A stretch of DNA of 64,000 bases from Pseudomonadota bacterium (lineage in GTDB: Bacteria; Myxococcota_A; UBA796; SXON01): assembly GCA_005778355.1 (NCBI GenBank), contig SXON01000119.1, positions 1 through 64,000 on the forward strand, in the 5' to 3' direction. The stretch's first letter is position 1, and the number at the start of each line of letters is the position of its first letter. A model generated the notes under the pieces. That model saw only the letters and a list, made by a program, of their open reading frames with translations, was not told the DNA's origin and searched no databases. Positions 50,857 to 61,200 of this stretch are shown here, piece by piece. The translations under genes were made by a program, and so were the position numbers.

Positions 50857-51474
50857 CGCCTGGACAACGACCTCCGCGCCGAGCCGCTCGCAGAGCTCCG
50901 CGTACCAGCGGGCCGCCGCCTCGGCGCGCCCCGGTAGCGCACGCGTGCCCCACACCACCACGACCGCCTCGCGCGTGCTGGTGCTCGTTTTTGTGCGCTG
51001 CGCGTCTTTCACCGCGTTGGCGCACGGGCCCTGGGCGTCGGCCAGGCAGAGCAGACCGCCGACGTCGATCGACTGCCCGCTGGCGTTGAAGATGTAGCTG
51101 CTTCCCTGCGGAGCCACGACGACCGACAAGGCACCTTCGGCACGATCGCGGTCGATCACGCTGATCGGCAGGCCGCTGTGCAGCGACACCACGTTGCAGG
51201 CGTCGACGATCGTGTTGATGGGCGCGAGGGCGCCCTCCGCGGCCGCGCGCACGAGGTATTCGCTGGCTGGCTTGCTCCGACCCGTGGGCTTGAAGCCACC
51301 CCATCGCAAGAGGTCGCGCACGGCGGCGCGGATCTCGTCGCTCGACGACATCGGCGCCGGCGCGTCGATCCGGAGAGCTTCGACGAGCCATTCCGGAGAG
51401 TCGCCGAACCCACCGGCGAAGCGCGCGAGGAAGGCGTGGGCGTCGAGGAGCGGATGCTCGGGCAGGGCGATCAT
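50842..51474 (-). CDS. B3/B4 tRNA-binding domain protein (PheT-like editing domain)
   Basis: The 210-residue product is a free-standing B3/B4 domain, the editing domain of the phenylalanyl-tRNA synthetase beta chain. Family features are WGGFKPTGRSKPASEYLVRAAAEG, APINTIVDACNVVSLHSGLPISVIDRDR and the later GQSIDVGGLLCLADAQGPCANAVKDAQRTKTS. Free-standing members may clear mischarged tRNA or bind other RNA; their role is poorly known. The start is ATG 51474. The next gene upstream on this strand begins beyond 53440 and ends 19 bases before it, so they may be cotranscribed. Confidence 0.85.
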   Translation of the reverse strand: MIALPEHPLLDAHAFLARFAGGFGDSPEWLVEALRIDAPAPMSSSDEIRAAVRDLLRWGGFKPTGRSKPASEYLVRAAAEGALAPINTIVDACNVVSLHSGLPISVIDRDRAEGALSVVVAPQGSSYIFNASGQSIDVGGLLCLADAQGPCANAVKDAQRTKTSTSTREAVVVVWGTRALPGRAEAAARWYAELCERLGAEVVVQALGEH

Positions 51475-51493
51475 CGCCGCGACTTATTGTCCG

Positions 51494-53440
51494 CTACTGG
51501 AACGTGACGCCCTTCGAGGGCACGTTCTTCGGCCACCGGGTCGTGACGCAGGCGATGGCGCCCTCGAAGCGGGCACGCTCGAGCTTAGCCGTGGAAAAAT
51601 CGGCACCGCAGATATGCGCACCATCGAGCACGGCGCCGGTGAGGTCGCTCGCCGCGAACCGGGCGTCGCCGAGGTCGGCCTTTCGGAGGTCGGCGCGGCG
51701 CAGCAACGCGCCGGCGAACTCGCCGCCCTTGAGGTTGGCCTCGGACAAATCGGCGGCATCGAGGTTTGCAAGAGCGAAATCGACCTGCGGGGCCTGCAGC
51801 CGGTTGGCCTTCACCGCGGCGAGGTTCTGCTCGCGCAGGTCGGACCCCGGTGCCAGCTTGGCGCCCTGGAGTAGCGCGCCTGGGGACGCAACGACGGCCC
51901 CAAGCGCACCGGGCGACACGCTGGCCGGCCAGATCGTGCGCTGGTCGGCCACGCAGGAGTCGAGTCGGGCGCCCACCAGGTCGGCCTCGGATAGATCGGC
52001 CGCCAGGAGCAGACACTCGCTCAGCTTCGCGCCGGCGAGCTTCGCGCCCACGAGCTTGGCGCCGCGCAGGTCGGCCCCCGCCCACTCGGCGCCGCGCAGA
52101 TCGGCGCGCGTGAGATCGGCGCCCACGAGCGAGATCACCGAGCCCCGGCTCGCCCCCAGATCGGCGCCGCGCAAGTCGGCCCGCTGCAGGTTCGCGCCGT
52201 CGAGAAGTGCCTCGTGCGCGTTGCAGGGCGCGCAGGTGAGCTCCACCATGCGTGCCCGCGAGAAATCCACCCCCGTGAAGTTCGTCCCGTTGACCTTGGC
52301 GCCACCCAGATCGGCATCGACCAGGCTGGACTTTTCCAGGTTGGCATCGCGAACGCTCGCGCCCGCGAGGTTGATGCCGTCGAGGTTGGCAGCCATCACC
52401 TCAACCTCGTCGAGCGAGGCACCCGCCGACTGCGCCCCGGGACCGAAGGCGCCCGCCGGGATGCGACCCGCCACCCAGCGCGTGTCGTTGGAGAAGAGGG
52501 CACCGCGGAACTCGGCGCCGTCCGTCTCGGTCGACACGTCGGCACCGCGGAGGTCGGCGCCGCCGAGCCTCGCGCCTGCGAGCTTCGCGCCCGCGAGGTT
52601 GGCGCCTGTCAGTTTGGCGCCCGAGAGATCCGCGCGGCGCAGGTCGGCCCCCGCCAGCTTCGCGCCCTGGAGGTCGGCCTTGGCGAGGTTGCTCCCCGCG
52701 AGTTCGGCCCCACTCAGGTCGGCTCCACCCAGCTTCGCGCCCCCGAAGTCCTGCCCGGCCAGCGGGGCGCCCGCGAGGAGGTGGTACTCCAGCGCCAGCT
52801 TGGGCTGCTGCCGCCACGTCAAAACCCTCAGGCTGCGGAACTGCTCAGCCCCAAGCCCAATGATCGCGCCCACGCCCACGCCCAGCAGCGACCAGAAAAG
52901 GCGGGTGCGCCATCGACGCGTGCGCAACTGGTCGATCGCGCGGCCGGCCTCGGCGAGTTCGACCCCCAGCTTCTGCCTCACGAGCTCTGCCTCGGACGGT
53001 CCCTTCTTCTCTTCCTTCGGGGCGGGCGCCGCCGCTGCCGGTGAGATCGACTCGGGCAGCCGAGGCGGGATGTAGTCCTTCGAGAAAGCCTTGGGGTTCA
53101 AGGCCCGAAGTTGCTCGTCGGCCCGCTTGGCGTCTTCCGCGGCGCGCGGGATGTAGCGCGCGATGTGGACGTAGCCGTTGCGAAAGCGCGCGGGCACTTC
53201 GCTGTCGACGATGCGCAGCGTGACGTCGACCGTCATCCCCCGGTGGAAGTCGACACGCGCCAGGAGGTCGCGACCACCGGGCATGCGCTCGGGCGACCAG
53301 AAGAGCACTTCGCGGGCGTCCATCCACCATGCCTCGCCCATATTGAGCCCGTACTCGCCCTGAATGCTCAGCGGCAGCGTGACCTTCATCTTCGGCAGGT
53401 CGTTCACGGAGGCGGCGCGGGCGTACGACGAGACACTCAT
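51494..53440 (-). CDS. Membrane-anchored pentapeptide-repeat protein with a PilZ-like N-terminus
   Basis: The 648-residue product has three parts. Residues 15-105 resemble a PilZ-type barrel (KVTLPLSIQGEYGLNMGEAWWMDAREVLFWSPERMPGG, then LLARVDFHRGMTVDVTLRIV). A charged helical linker and one membrane span follow (RLFWSLLGVGVGAIIGLGAEQF, about 180-200). From about 220 to the end run pentapeptide repeats (A[DN]LxG type), interrupted by a few short loops with Cys pairs (LTCAPCNAHEA). With the helix facing the periplasm or cytoplasm, it could template a membrane-associated assembly. The ATG at 53440 is preferred to 53452. Confidence 0.8.
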   Translation of the reverse strand: MSVSSYARAASVNDLPKMKVTLPLSIQGEYGLNMGEAWWMDAREVLFWSPERMPGGRDLLARVDFHRGMTVDVTLRIVDSEVPARFRNGYVHIARYIPRAAEDAKRADEQLRALNPKAFSKDYIPPRLPESISPAAAAPAPKEEKKGPSEAELVRQKLGVELAEAGRAIDQLRTRRWRTRLFWSLLGVGVGAIIGLGAEQFRSLRVLTWRQQPKLALEYHLLAGAPLAGQDFGGAKLGGADLSGAELAGSNLAKADLQGAKLAGADLRRADLSGAKLTGANLAGAKLAGARLGGADLRGADVSTETDGAEFRGALFSNDTRWVAGRIPAGAFGPGAQSAGASLDEVEVMAANLDGINLAGASVRDANLEKSSLVDADLGGAKVNGTNFTGVDFSRARMVELTCAPCNAHEALLDGANLQRADLRGADLGASRGSVISLVGADLTRADLRGAEWAGADLRGAKLVGAKLAGAKLSECLLLAADLSEADLVGARLDSCVADQRTIWPASVSPGALGAVVASPGALLQGAKLAPGSDLREQNLAAVKANRLQAPQVDFALANLDAADLSEANLKGGEFAGALLRRADLRKADLGDARFAASDLTGAVLDGAHICGADFSTAKLERARFEGAIACVTTRWPKNVPSKGVTFQ

Positions 53441-53518
53441 GGCACGCTGCAACTAACCGCGCCGTCGCTCGGCGGTCTCGCCTACAGGCAAAAAACCACA
53501 GAAATGGCCGATTTTTCA

Positions 53519-53535
53519 TGCGACGCGGCGTCGCA
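53519..53535 (-). terminator. 7-bp GC hairpin after the response-regulator gene
   Basis: TGCGACG and CGTCGCA pair around a 3-base loop, 8 bases beyond the stop of the response regulator. The following minus-strand DNA has an A-run first and a run of six T about 30 bases on, so it is only a weak candidate for the end of the long 53.5-64 kb operon. Confidence 0.35.
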
Positions 53536-53542
53536 GCCGCCG

Positions 53543-54235
53543 CTATTCTTCGAAGCGGTAGCCGGTTCCGTGCACAGTGAGGATGTGTCGCGGGTCGGCG
53601 GGGCTGACTTCGATCTTCTTCCGGAGCTTGAGGATCTGGTTGTCGACCGTCCGGGTGGCCATTGTTGGCGAATAACCCCACACGTTCTGCAGTAGCTCCT
53701 CACGGGAGACGTCGTGACCCCGGTGGGCAATGAGGTACTGGAGTACGCCCGCCTCGTGGGTGGTCATGCGGTGCTCAACGCCCTCGCGCATCAGGATGCG
53801 CCGACGCAAATCCACCTCGTTCCGGCCGAAGCGGTACACCTCAGGGGCGCGCGGGGGCGCCGGGCGCGACCGAAGGCGGGCGCGAACCCTCGCGATCAGC
53901 TCGCGCAGCGAGAAGGGCTTCGGCACGTAGTCGTCGGCCCCCATCTCGAGGCCCAGCACCCGGTCGAGCTCAGCCGACTTCGCCGTGAGCAGGATCACGG
54001 GGAGCTCGGGATGCTCGCCCTTCACCTTGCGCAAGACGGAGAGGCCGTCCATCCCCGGGAGCATCCAGTCGAGCACCATCACGTCGGGGAGGTCGTCCTC
54101 GATGATCTCGAGCGCCTTCTCGCCGGTGTCGCAATGCACCACCGAGAAGCGCTCGTGTTCGAGCGCGCTGACGAGCCCCATGGCGAGGGTCTCGTCGTCT
54201 TCAACCACCAGCACACTTGCACCTGTCGATTCCAT
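53543..54235 (-). CDS. OmpR-family response regulator
   Basis: This is a 230-residue two-component regulator. The receiver domain carries the acidic pair VVEDDE (12-14), phospho-acceptor Asp56 in VMVLDWMLPG, Thr in LLTAKS and Lys106 in YVPKPFS. The C-terminal winged helix has MTTHEAGVLQYLIAHRGHDVSREELLQNVWGYSP and ends VHGTGYRFEE, typical of OmpR/PhoB. It lies 6 bases downstream of a histidine kinase gene and closes an operon that controls cell-wall synthesis genes. Targets cannot be read from the sequence. Confidence 0.96.
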   Translation of the reverse strand: MESTGASVLVVEDDETLAMGLVSALEHERFSVVHCDTGEKALEIIEDDLPDVMVLDWMLPGMDGLSVLRKVKGEHPELPVILLTAKSAELDRVLGLEMGADDYVPKPFSLRELIARVRARLRSRPAPPRAPEVYRFGRNEVDLRRRILMREGVEHRMTTHEAGVLQYLIAHRGHDVSREELLQNVWGYSPTMATRTVDNQILKLRKKIEVSPADPRHILTVHGTGYRFEE

Positions 54236-54241
54236 CGCTGC

Positions 54242-56233
54242 TCAATGCCTCCGTCGGATCCGCAGGACAAACTTCGCGCCGCCGTTGGTGCCTTCCAGGC
54301 ACTCCACCTTGCCGCCGTGCAGTTTTGCCGTCTCGGCCACGAAAGAAAGACCTAACCCATGACCACCCGCCTTGCCCCGGCCCGGGCCCTCGACGCGACG
54401 GAAGCGATCGAAGATGGACTTTCGATCGCCGACCGGGACACCGAGCCCGTCGTCTTCCACTTCCACGACGATCCAGCGACGATCCGCGTAGACGCGGAGC
54501 CAGGCCCGTCCCCCGCGCTCACTTTTGCGGTATTTGAGTGCGTTGTCGAGCAGGTTCGTCACGGCATCGCGCAGCAGCACCGGCATGGCCACCGCCTTCC
54601 CCACGGGCTCGGCCTGCACCGTGAGCGTGGCGCCCGCCTCGGAAAAGCGCGAGCTCCAGGCCACGGCGAGGTCTTGCACCAGCGCGTCGATGTCCACCGG
54701 CAGCGGGACATCGTCGCTCGGGCGCGTGGCCGCCCGGATGACCTCGTTCACCCGGGTGGTGAGTCGCTCCGCCTCGTCGACGATCCGGCGGGCGAAGGCG
54801 GCACGTTGCGCGTCGTCGCGGAAGGCGCCCATCTCGATCGTCTCGGCCATCACGCGAATCCCCGCGAGCGGCGTCTTGAGCTCGTGCGACACTCGGGCGA
54901 CGAAGTCCCGCTGGCGCTGGAGTAGCAGCTCCTGCTGCCGGTCATTCCGGATGAGGGCGAGCAAGGCTACGAAGCCCACGGCGATCGCAATGGCGAAGGG
55001 CAGGATTCGCGCGAAGAAAGCACGGCGGGTCTGGGTCTCGGTGGAGACCGCCGACAGGGTGATACCCGCCCGCAGGTGTCGCAACGCGTGGGGAAAGTCG
55101 ACCGTGACTGCGAGGTCGTCCGAGGAGCCCGCCACGACGCGGCCATCGGCGTCGCGAATGGACAGGAAGGGGCGGATGCTGGGGCTCGTGCGCTGGAGCA
55201 GCCACTTCAAGAGCGCCGCCTGGTCGACCTGAACGGCGCCCACGAGGTCGCCCACGCCCAGCCGCGACACCAGCACCAGCCACGGCGGGTCGGCGTAGGG
55301 ATCGACGAACACCCGCGGGGCTTCGCCGGGCACGGGCAGGTCGCGGGGATCGAAGGCAACCGTACGGAGTTCGCGCCAGGCCGCCAGGCGTCGCTCGGCG
55401 CGCGCCGCCGTCTCGTCGCCATCGCCCCCGATGGTGGGACCGCCGTAGGCGCGCAGGTCCGTCGCGAGCGGGAAATGGTAGAGGTCCGAGACCCGCTCCA
55501 GGAGGGGAGCGTCGAGGGCGCCGATCTCCTCGGCCAGCCCGGCGAGCCAGGCCTGGGCAATGTCGCCCCGCCCCAGCGCGTCGATCGCGCGAGCATGTTG
55601 AAGTCGCAGGATGACCAGCCGACGCACGTCGGATCCCTGCGCCGCCACCTGGGCGATCGGGCTCGACATGGTGCGGCCCAGCCGTCGGATGAGGCGATCC
55701 GCCGCCGCGGCCTGGTCGGCGTTGACGAGGAGCTCGGCGGCCTCCGACACCGCCAGGAGCGTGACCGCCGGGTCGCGACCTGCGCAGTTCGAGTACTCCT
55801 GCGCGAGCCGCACGGGGTCGCCCGGCTGCGCGGCGCTTAGCGTCGCCACCCGCTCCAGGCAGGGGTCGGCACGCAAGGCCACCAGATCTTCTTCAACCGC
55901 GCTCGCGGGGAAGCTCAGCTCGTCGCGCTCCCAGAGGTAGTAGGCGTCGAAGAAGTCGTCGTCCCGCCGGCGACGGGTTTCCAGCGAGGCCACGTCGTCG
56001 GCGGTGGCCAGCTCGGCGTACCAGGGCGCAGTGCGCTCCGCCAGGAGCGTTTCCCACTGGTCGACGAGCTGCGAAAGCCCCTCGCTCAGCGCGCGTCGCT
56101 CGCGCGCCTGGTAGGCCGCCTCGAAGGACAGGGCCTCGGAGAGCGCCACGCCGCTCATCACCGCGAGCACCACGATGATCCCGAGGTACACGCCCGGGCG
56201 CACATATCGACGGGGTGCAGCGGAGGAGGACAT
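54242..56233 (-). CDS. Sensor histidine kinase with a large periplasmic domain
   Basis: This is a 663-residue membrane kinase. There is one span near residues 12-32 (VYLGIIVVLAVMSGVAL), an extracytoplasmic domain of about 370 residues, and a second span near 412-432 (ILPFAIAIAVGFVALLALI). The HisKA motif is VARVSHELKTPLAG, with phospho-accepting His450. The ATPase has the N-box NLLDNALKY, EDDGLGVP and the G-box GGHGLGLSFVAETAKLHGG. The sensor domain is long and rich in helices, with two Cys (DPCLERV, YSNCAGRD). It starts on the base after the Ser/Thr kinase stop, so both kinases are made together. Confidence 0.95.
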   Translation of the reverse strand: MSSSAAPRRYVRPGVYLGIIVVLAVMSGVALSEALSFEAAYQARERRALSEGLSQLVDQWETLLAERTAPWYAELATADDVASLETRRRRDDDFFDAYYLWERDELSFPASAVEEDLVALRADPCLERVATLSAAQPGDPVRLAQEYSNCAGRDPAVTLLAVSEAAELLVNADQAAAADRLIRRLGRTMSSPIAQVAAQGSDVRRLVILRLQHARAIDALGRGDIAQAWLAGLAEEIGALDAPLLERVSDLYHFPLATDLRAYGGPTIGGDGDETAARAERRLAAWRELRTVAFDPRDLPVPGEAPRVFVDPYADPPWLVLVSRLGVGDLVGAVQVDQAALLKWLLQRTSPSIRPFLSIRDADGRVVAGSSDDLAVTVDFPHALRHLRAGITLSAVSTETQTRRAFFARILPFAIAIAVGFVALLALIRNDRQQELLLQRQRDFVARVSHELKTPLAGIRVMAETIEMGAFRDDAQRAAFARRIVDEAERLTTRVNEVIRAATRPSDDVPLPVDIDALVQDLAVAWSSRFSEAGATLTVQAEPVGKAVAMPVLLRDAVTNLLDNALKYRKSERGGRAWLRVYADRRWIVVEVEDDGLGVPVGDRKSIFDRFRRVEGPGRGKAGGHGLGLSFVAETAKLHGGKVECLEGTNGGAKFVLRIRRRH

Positions 56234-58297
56234 CTACTTCAGGCAGGCCGGGGGACGGCCCGAGAGCGCGTGGCCAAGCTCCGCCCAGGGGTGCGTGCTG
56301 TCGCCCAGAGCACTCTCCCCCAGGACCACGGCCGCCTCCGTCGTGCAGCGGCGGGCGGCGTGGCCGAGCGCCACGCACCACGGGGCGCCCGTGGCCTGCA
56401 GATTACCGCGGGATGACTTCAACTTCGCGTCGCGACAGTCCACCCCGGCGAAGGTGTACGCCTTCGAGAGCAACGCGCGCCGCTCGCCCGCGTCGGTCGG
56501 CAGCACCGCCAGCCTCGCATCCGCGTAGCGCAAGTAGGGCTCGACGCGCTGGCCGATGCCTGCGGCGACCATGCACTCTTCCACCAGCTCGGGGCCGTTC
56601 ACTGGGGCAAAGGCCACCCAGGACTGCAGTGCTTCATCGCAGACCGCCAACGCACGGTCGACCGTGCCATCCGCCTCGGCGTTGCCGATCTCGGCGTAGC
56701 GACCGGCGACCGAGCTCAGGGCGCGCACCGTTTGCCACGCCCCCTCGGCGCGCAGCCAGTGCCAGCTGTCGCCGGGCGGTACCGCCGCCCAGAAGGGGGC
56801 CAGCACCGCCACCGCGTGCTGGCAGTCGTCGATCTGTGGCACATCCGGGTCGCGACGTCGGCAGGCGCCGGCGTAGAGGGTGGCCTCCGCGAGCGCCGCC
56901 TCAGGCTGGCCCGAGCACAAGCTGTCCTGCACTGCGGCCCGGGCCTCGGCGAAGTCGGTGGGCGACCACTTGCCGCTCATCTGCCATTTCTGCGACCAGA
57001 CGATCGTGAGCGCTCGAAGCGCGCACGTACGCGGCGTGGCCGCCACCTCGTAGGCCTCCTGCGCGGCTCGTGCGAGCCGCTGGCGCTCGCTTTCACCATT
57101 GTGGCGCGGGTCGATCTTGTGGATCTTGAGCTGTTCCACGAGCGTGGCCGCCATGTCGTCGGCCTGGTCGCGACGCACCTGCTGGTAGGCAAACACGCCC
57201 GCCGCGATCGCGAGCATCGCGAGGCCGCCGAAGAAGAGCGCGACCTTCCCGAGGCCCAGCACGAAGCTGACGCAGCCGGGGGCGGCCCCGGGGGGCGGGC
57301 GCGGCAAGGGGGTGGGCGTCGGGGTCGGCGGTAGGCCCGGCGTGCTGGCGGGCCCGTCGGGCACCCGTTCGGTGTCGTCGCCGACCCGCTCCGTGCGCTC
57401 GTCGCGACCCGTGCCGTCGTCGAGGGCGCCGGGTTTACCCTGGGGCAGGGGCTCAGCGGGGACACTGTCCGCCAGCGCGTGCGCTGGGTCGATCGGGCGC
57501 TGCAGGTAGTCGACAAGCGACGTGCTCTCTCCCGCGAGGACGTCCAGTAGGCTTGCCGCCGTGGGCCGCGACAGAGGATCCCGTAGGCGACAGGCGGCGA
57601 GCGCCACGCGCCACTCCTCGGGCGTCGCGTCGCCGAAAAGCGCGCGAATGCAGCGCGCCGCCGCCCACATGTCGGAGGCGAGCCATGTTTCCCTCCGCTC
57701 GATTTGTTCCGGCGCGGCCCACGCGACGGTGCGATCACGATGGGGGACACCATTGTCCCCTCCGCCGACGTGCCGGAGGGTGTCGATGTCGATGAGGGCC
57801 AGACCGCCGTCGGGACGTCGCACGAGGTTGGCGAGCTTCAGATCGCCGTAGGCCACGCCCGCGCCATGCAGAAGCACCAGGAGATCGACGAGCGCCAGCG
57901 ACAGCTCGCGCGCCTCGGCCGGGCTCGGGATGCCGGGCAGCTCGTGCAAGGCCTCGCCTTCGACCCATCGCGTGCTCACGAAGACGTGGCCTTCGCGGGT
58001 GATCCCCCCGTCGATCGCCCGGGTCCACCGCGGGGGGGCGCCGGGGTCGCCAAGCACCCGGGCGGCGACAGCGTAGCCCTCGAGCGTCATGCCGATGTCG
58101 TCGCCGAGCGCCGTCACCGCACCCTTGCCGTCAACCACCAGCCGTCGCACGAAGCTGCCGTGATGGGCGGGCACCACGCCGGTCGTGATTACCCGGGTAA
58201 CGCAGCGGATGCCGTCGAGCCGCGTGACCAGCACCCGGCGATAACCCTTCTTCTCCTTGAGGACGCGCTCCTGCTCGTGGCCCGGGACCGTCGTCAT
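56234..58297 (-). CDS. Divergent transmembrane Ser/Thr kinase
   Basis: The 687-residue product has a kinase-like domain in residues 15-265. The catalytic loop reads AYGDLKLANL (Asp152; YGD instead of HRD), the metal motif is DID (170-172) instead of DFG, and APEQ marks the activation segment. I cannot see a glycine loop or the VAIK Lys, so the N-lobe is degenerate and activity is uncertain. A Pro-rich linker and one membrane span (SFVLGLGKVALFFGGLAMLAIAAGVFAYQ, near 345-375) lead to a 310-residue periplasmic helical domain with about 12 Cys. It overlaps the RodA-PBP gene by 4 bases. Confidence 0.85.
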   Translation of the reverse strand: MTTVPGHEQERVLKEKKGYRRVLVTRLDGIRCVTRVITTGVVPAHHGSFVRRLVVDGKGAVTALGDDIGMTLEGYAVAARVLGDPGAPPRWTRAIDGGITREGHVFVSTRWVEGEALHELPGIPSPAEARELSLALVDLLVLLHGAGVAYGDLKLANLVRRPDGGLALIDIDTLRHVGGGDNGVPHRDRTVAWAAPEQIERRETWLASDMWAAARCIRALFGDATPEEWRVALAACRLRDPLSRPTAASLLDVLAGESTSLVDYLQRPIDPAHALADSVPAEPLPQGKPGALDDGTGRDERTERVGDDTERVPDGPASTPGLPPTPTPTPLPRPPPGAAPGCVSFVLGLGKVALFFGGLAMLAIAAGVFAYQQVRRDQADDMAATLVEQLKIHKIDPRHNGESERQRLARAAQEAYEVAATPRTCALRALTIVWSQKWQMSGKWSPTDFAEARAAVQDSLCSGQPEAALAEATLYAGACRRRDPDVPQIDDCQHAVAVLAPFWAAVPPGDSWHWLRAEGAWQTVRALSSVAGRYAEIGNAEADGTVDRALAVCDEALQSWVAFAPVNGPELVEECMVAAGIGQRVEPYLRYADARLAVLPTDAGERRALLSKAYTFAGVDCRDAKLKSSRGNLQATGAPWCVALGHAARRCTTEAAVVLGESALGDSTHPWAELGHALSGRPPACLK

Positions 58298-61200
58298 TGA
58301 CTCCCCGCCGGCGGCGTCGGCGGAGGCAGATATCCCTCGCCCTGCAACGCCTTCACCGCGTCGATCACCAGCGGGCCCGCCGCGGAGGCGCCGAAGCCGC
58401 CGTGAGGCACCACGGCGGCGATCGCGTAGCGCTGGCCGCCCGCAGCGCAGTCAGCGAGCTCCTCGCCCTCCGCGATGGCCACGAGCCAGGAGTGCGGGGT
58501 GGTGGCCTTTCCCGGCTTGATGCCCCACGGCACCTCGGCCTTGGTGCCCGGGGCGTCGGCGGTGCCCGTCTTGGCGTAGAGCCGCACGCCCGGGACCTTG
58601 GCGAGACGCGCGGCCGTGCCACGGTCGACCACACCCTTCATGCCCGCGAGGATCGGCGCGGTGCTGGTGCCGGGGGGCAAGAGCGCCACGGCCGGGCAGG
58701 TGGCGCCGAGCTCCATGCTCGCGGGACAACGCAGGTAGTTCCCACCGTTCGCGACGGCCGCCACCAGCCGTGCCGCCTGCATGACCGACCAGCTGGCCGC
58801 GCCCTGCCCGAAGCCCGTTTGCGCCAGGCGACGGCTCCCCGCCTCGCCGATGCCCGTGTAGGGACCATCCTTCTCCGCGAGTAGCCCGGGGTTGCCAAAC
58901 TCCACGCCCTCCTCGCGCAGGCGCCGATAGGCGCTCGGGCCGAGCTTGAGCGCAAGCTGGCCGAAGTACACGTTGCTCGAACGCGTGATCGCCTCGACGA
59001 GGTCGACGTCGCCGCGCGCCCCGCCGTCGCCGAAGTCGTGGATGGGCTCCGACCAGCCCGGCAGCGTGTAGCTCGTGCGCCCCTCGGTGACGGTGTTGCA
59101 CGGGAACACGGGCGAGGCTTCCCCGGGACAGTCGCCGTCGAGCTCCGCGCTCACGACCCCCTCGCGAACCGCCACCAGCGCCGACAGCGTCTTGAAAACG
59201 CTGCCCGCCTGGTACACGCCGTGCGCGCCGGTCTTGTCGGACCACGGGCCGTAGACCCCCATGAACTTGGTCTCGTCGCTCGCGCGGAGCGGGCGCCAGG
59301 CGGTGCCTCCCGGGTCGAAGTCGGGCCATTGGGCCCGCGCCAGCACCTCGCCCGTCTGCGTATCGAGCACCACGATCGCCGCCGCGCCGATCTTGGTCTT
59401 GCTCGCGGCTTTCCTCGTGGCCGTCGCGACGAGCGCCTGGAGTTGCCCGTCGATCGACAGCCGCACGCTCCGGCTCTCCACGTCGTTGGCCAGCGTTGTG
59501 ATCGCTTGCACCCGGCCCTCCACCCCCATGCGGGCGATCGGCAAAAGCGCCGAGTAGTCCGGGTCGGCGAGGCGCACGCGAGCGGGCTCGCCAACACCGC
59601 CCCGCTCCCCAAGGCGAGCGGTGGCCCGCGCCGCCTGCTCGGAGTCGGCCAGGACGCCCCCCTCGGTGGCAAACACCACCTGTCGCGACTTTCCGACTAC
59701 GCCCACCCACGCGTGCTTGCCCTCTGCCATGTTGGGCCAGCCCCGCAGTCGCGTGTCGAGCATCTGCTCCACTTGCCACTTTGCTCGTGCCAAGTTGCTG
59801 TCGGCCGTGCCGAGCACGGTGCCGAGCTGGTCGCCCATCGGGTTGACGCGCGCACCCGCGGCCGGCGATGCGGCGAGCACCTCGCCCCCGCGATCGAGGA
59901 TCGAGCCCCGTCGCACCTTGCGGGCGAGCACGGTGAGGCGCGGGTCGTGCTTGATCACCGGGGTGCCATCGCCGAGCGTAGTGACGAGCCCGCGCAGGGT
60001 GGTGTCGTCGCGACCCACCATCGCGTGTACGAAGGTGGAGACCCACAACGCGATCACCAGGCCCACGACCCCCACGCGGAGCGCGTTGACGCCTCCACGC
60101 AGTTCGCGCAGCTCCTCGGTGTCGGCGCGAAAGTGGCCGTCGTCGCCAAGCCGCACCAGAAGCGCCACCACGCCTACCAGGGCAACGGAGCCGGTCTTGC
60201 CAAAGGACAAGAACGGCACGACCACGCCAGTGAGTGGGAACCAGCCGAGCGTGCCGCCGAGGATCACCGTGGCTTGCGCCGCGATGAGCAATCCGAGGGC
60301 GGCGGCCATCATCACGCGTTCAGGCGTGCGGTTGTGCGCGGCGATCCGCAGCCCGTCGAGCACGCAGATACCGAGCAGCACGAGGTAAGCGCCAGCGCCC
60401 GACAGGCCGAGCACCTCCACCAGATGCGCGTAGACGAGGTCGGTGTGACCCGCCGGCAAGGCGCCCGCGACGCCCGCGCCGACGCCGCTCCCGAACGGGC
60501 CGCCCGCCGCCAGCGCCCATCGCGCGAGCGCGAGCTGGTCGCCGTTGGGGCGGCCGTTGAGCCAGGGATCGCGCCACATGTCGACCCGCAGCGCGAGGCT
60601 CGCGGACGGCGCCGCGTCAGGGTGAATTCGGAAGTAGATCAGGATGACGGCAGAGAAGACAACTGCGGCCAGCACCCACGCCGGGCTCCGGGTGACGACG
60701 AAAACCAGGCCGAGGAAGACCAGGGCGAGGATCAGCGTGGGACCAAAGTCACGCACGGCGAGCAGCCCGAGCCAGGCCGCTGCCATCATCCCCAGGGCCA
60801 CCGCGAGGATGCGCAGCCGGGGTACGCGAAACCATCCGAAGAAGACGTCGCGATGCCAACGAAGCTTGAAGGCGCGCGCCCCGAGCGTGGCACCGACCGA
60901 CAGCACCACGCAGACCTTCACGATCTCGATGGGTTGAAATCCCCAGAGGTTGATCGTCTGTCCCGACGCCCCCGGGGCCGTGCCGAAGAGGCCGAGGGCC
61001 AGGAAGAGCAGCACCGCCGCGCCGAGCAGTACCCAGCGCCCCCGGGCGAGCCAGTCGCCCAGGTCGCGGCCCCCCACCTGCGCCGGCACCAGCGAGATCG
61101 CGGCCGCCACGGCGCCGGCGTAGAGCACCCCCGAGGCGAAGGCCGGTGCGGGCCAGTTGGCCGAGAGCGGCGACCCGTAGGCCACCTGGACGACGAAGCC

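Noticed and set aside
51500-52800. Apparent DNA repeats with GGCGCC-GAGGTCGGC-like units (also at 43800-44420)
   Set aside because: They are the codons of pentapeptide repeats. The repeat exists at protein level and not as exact DNA units.
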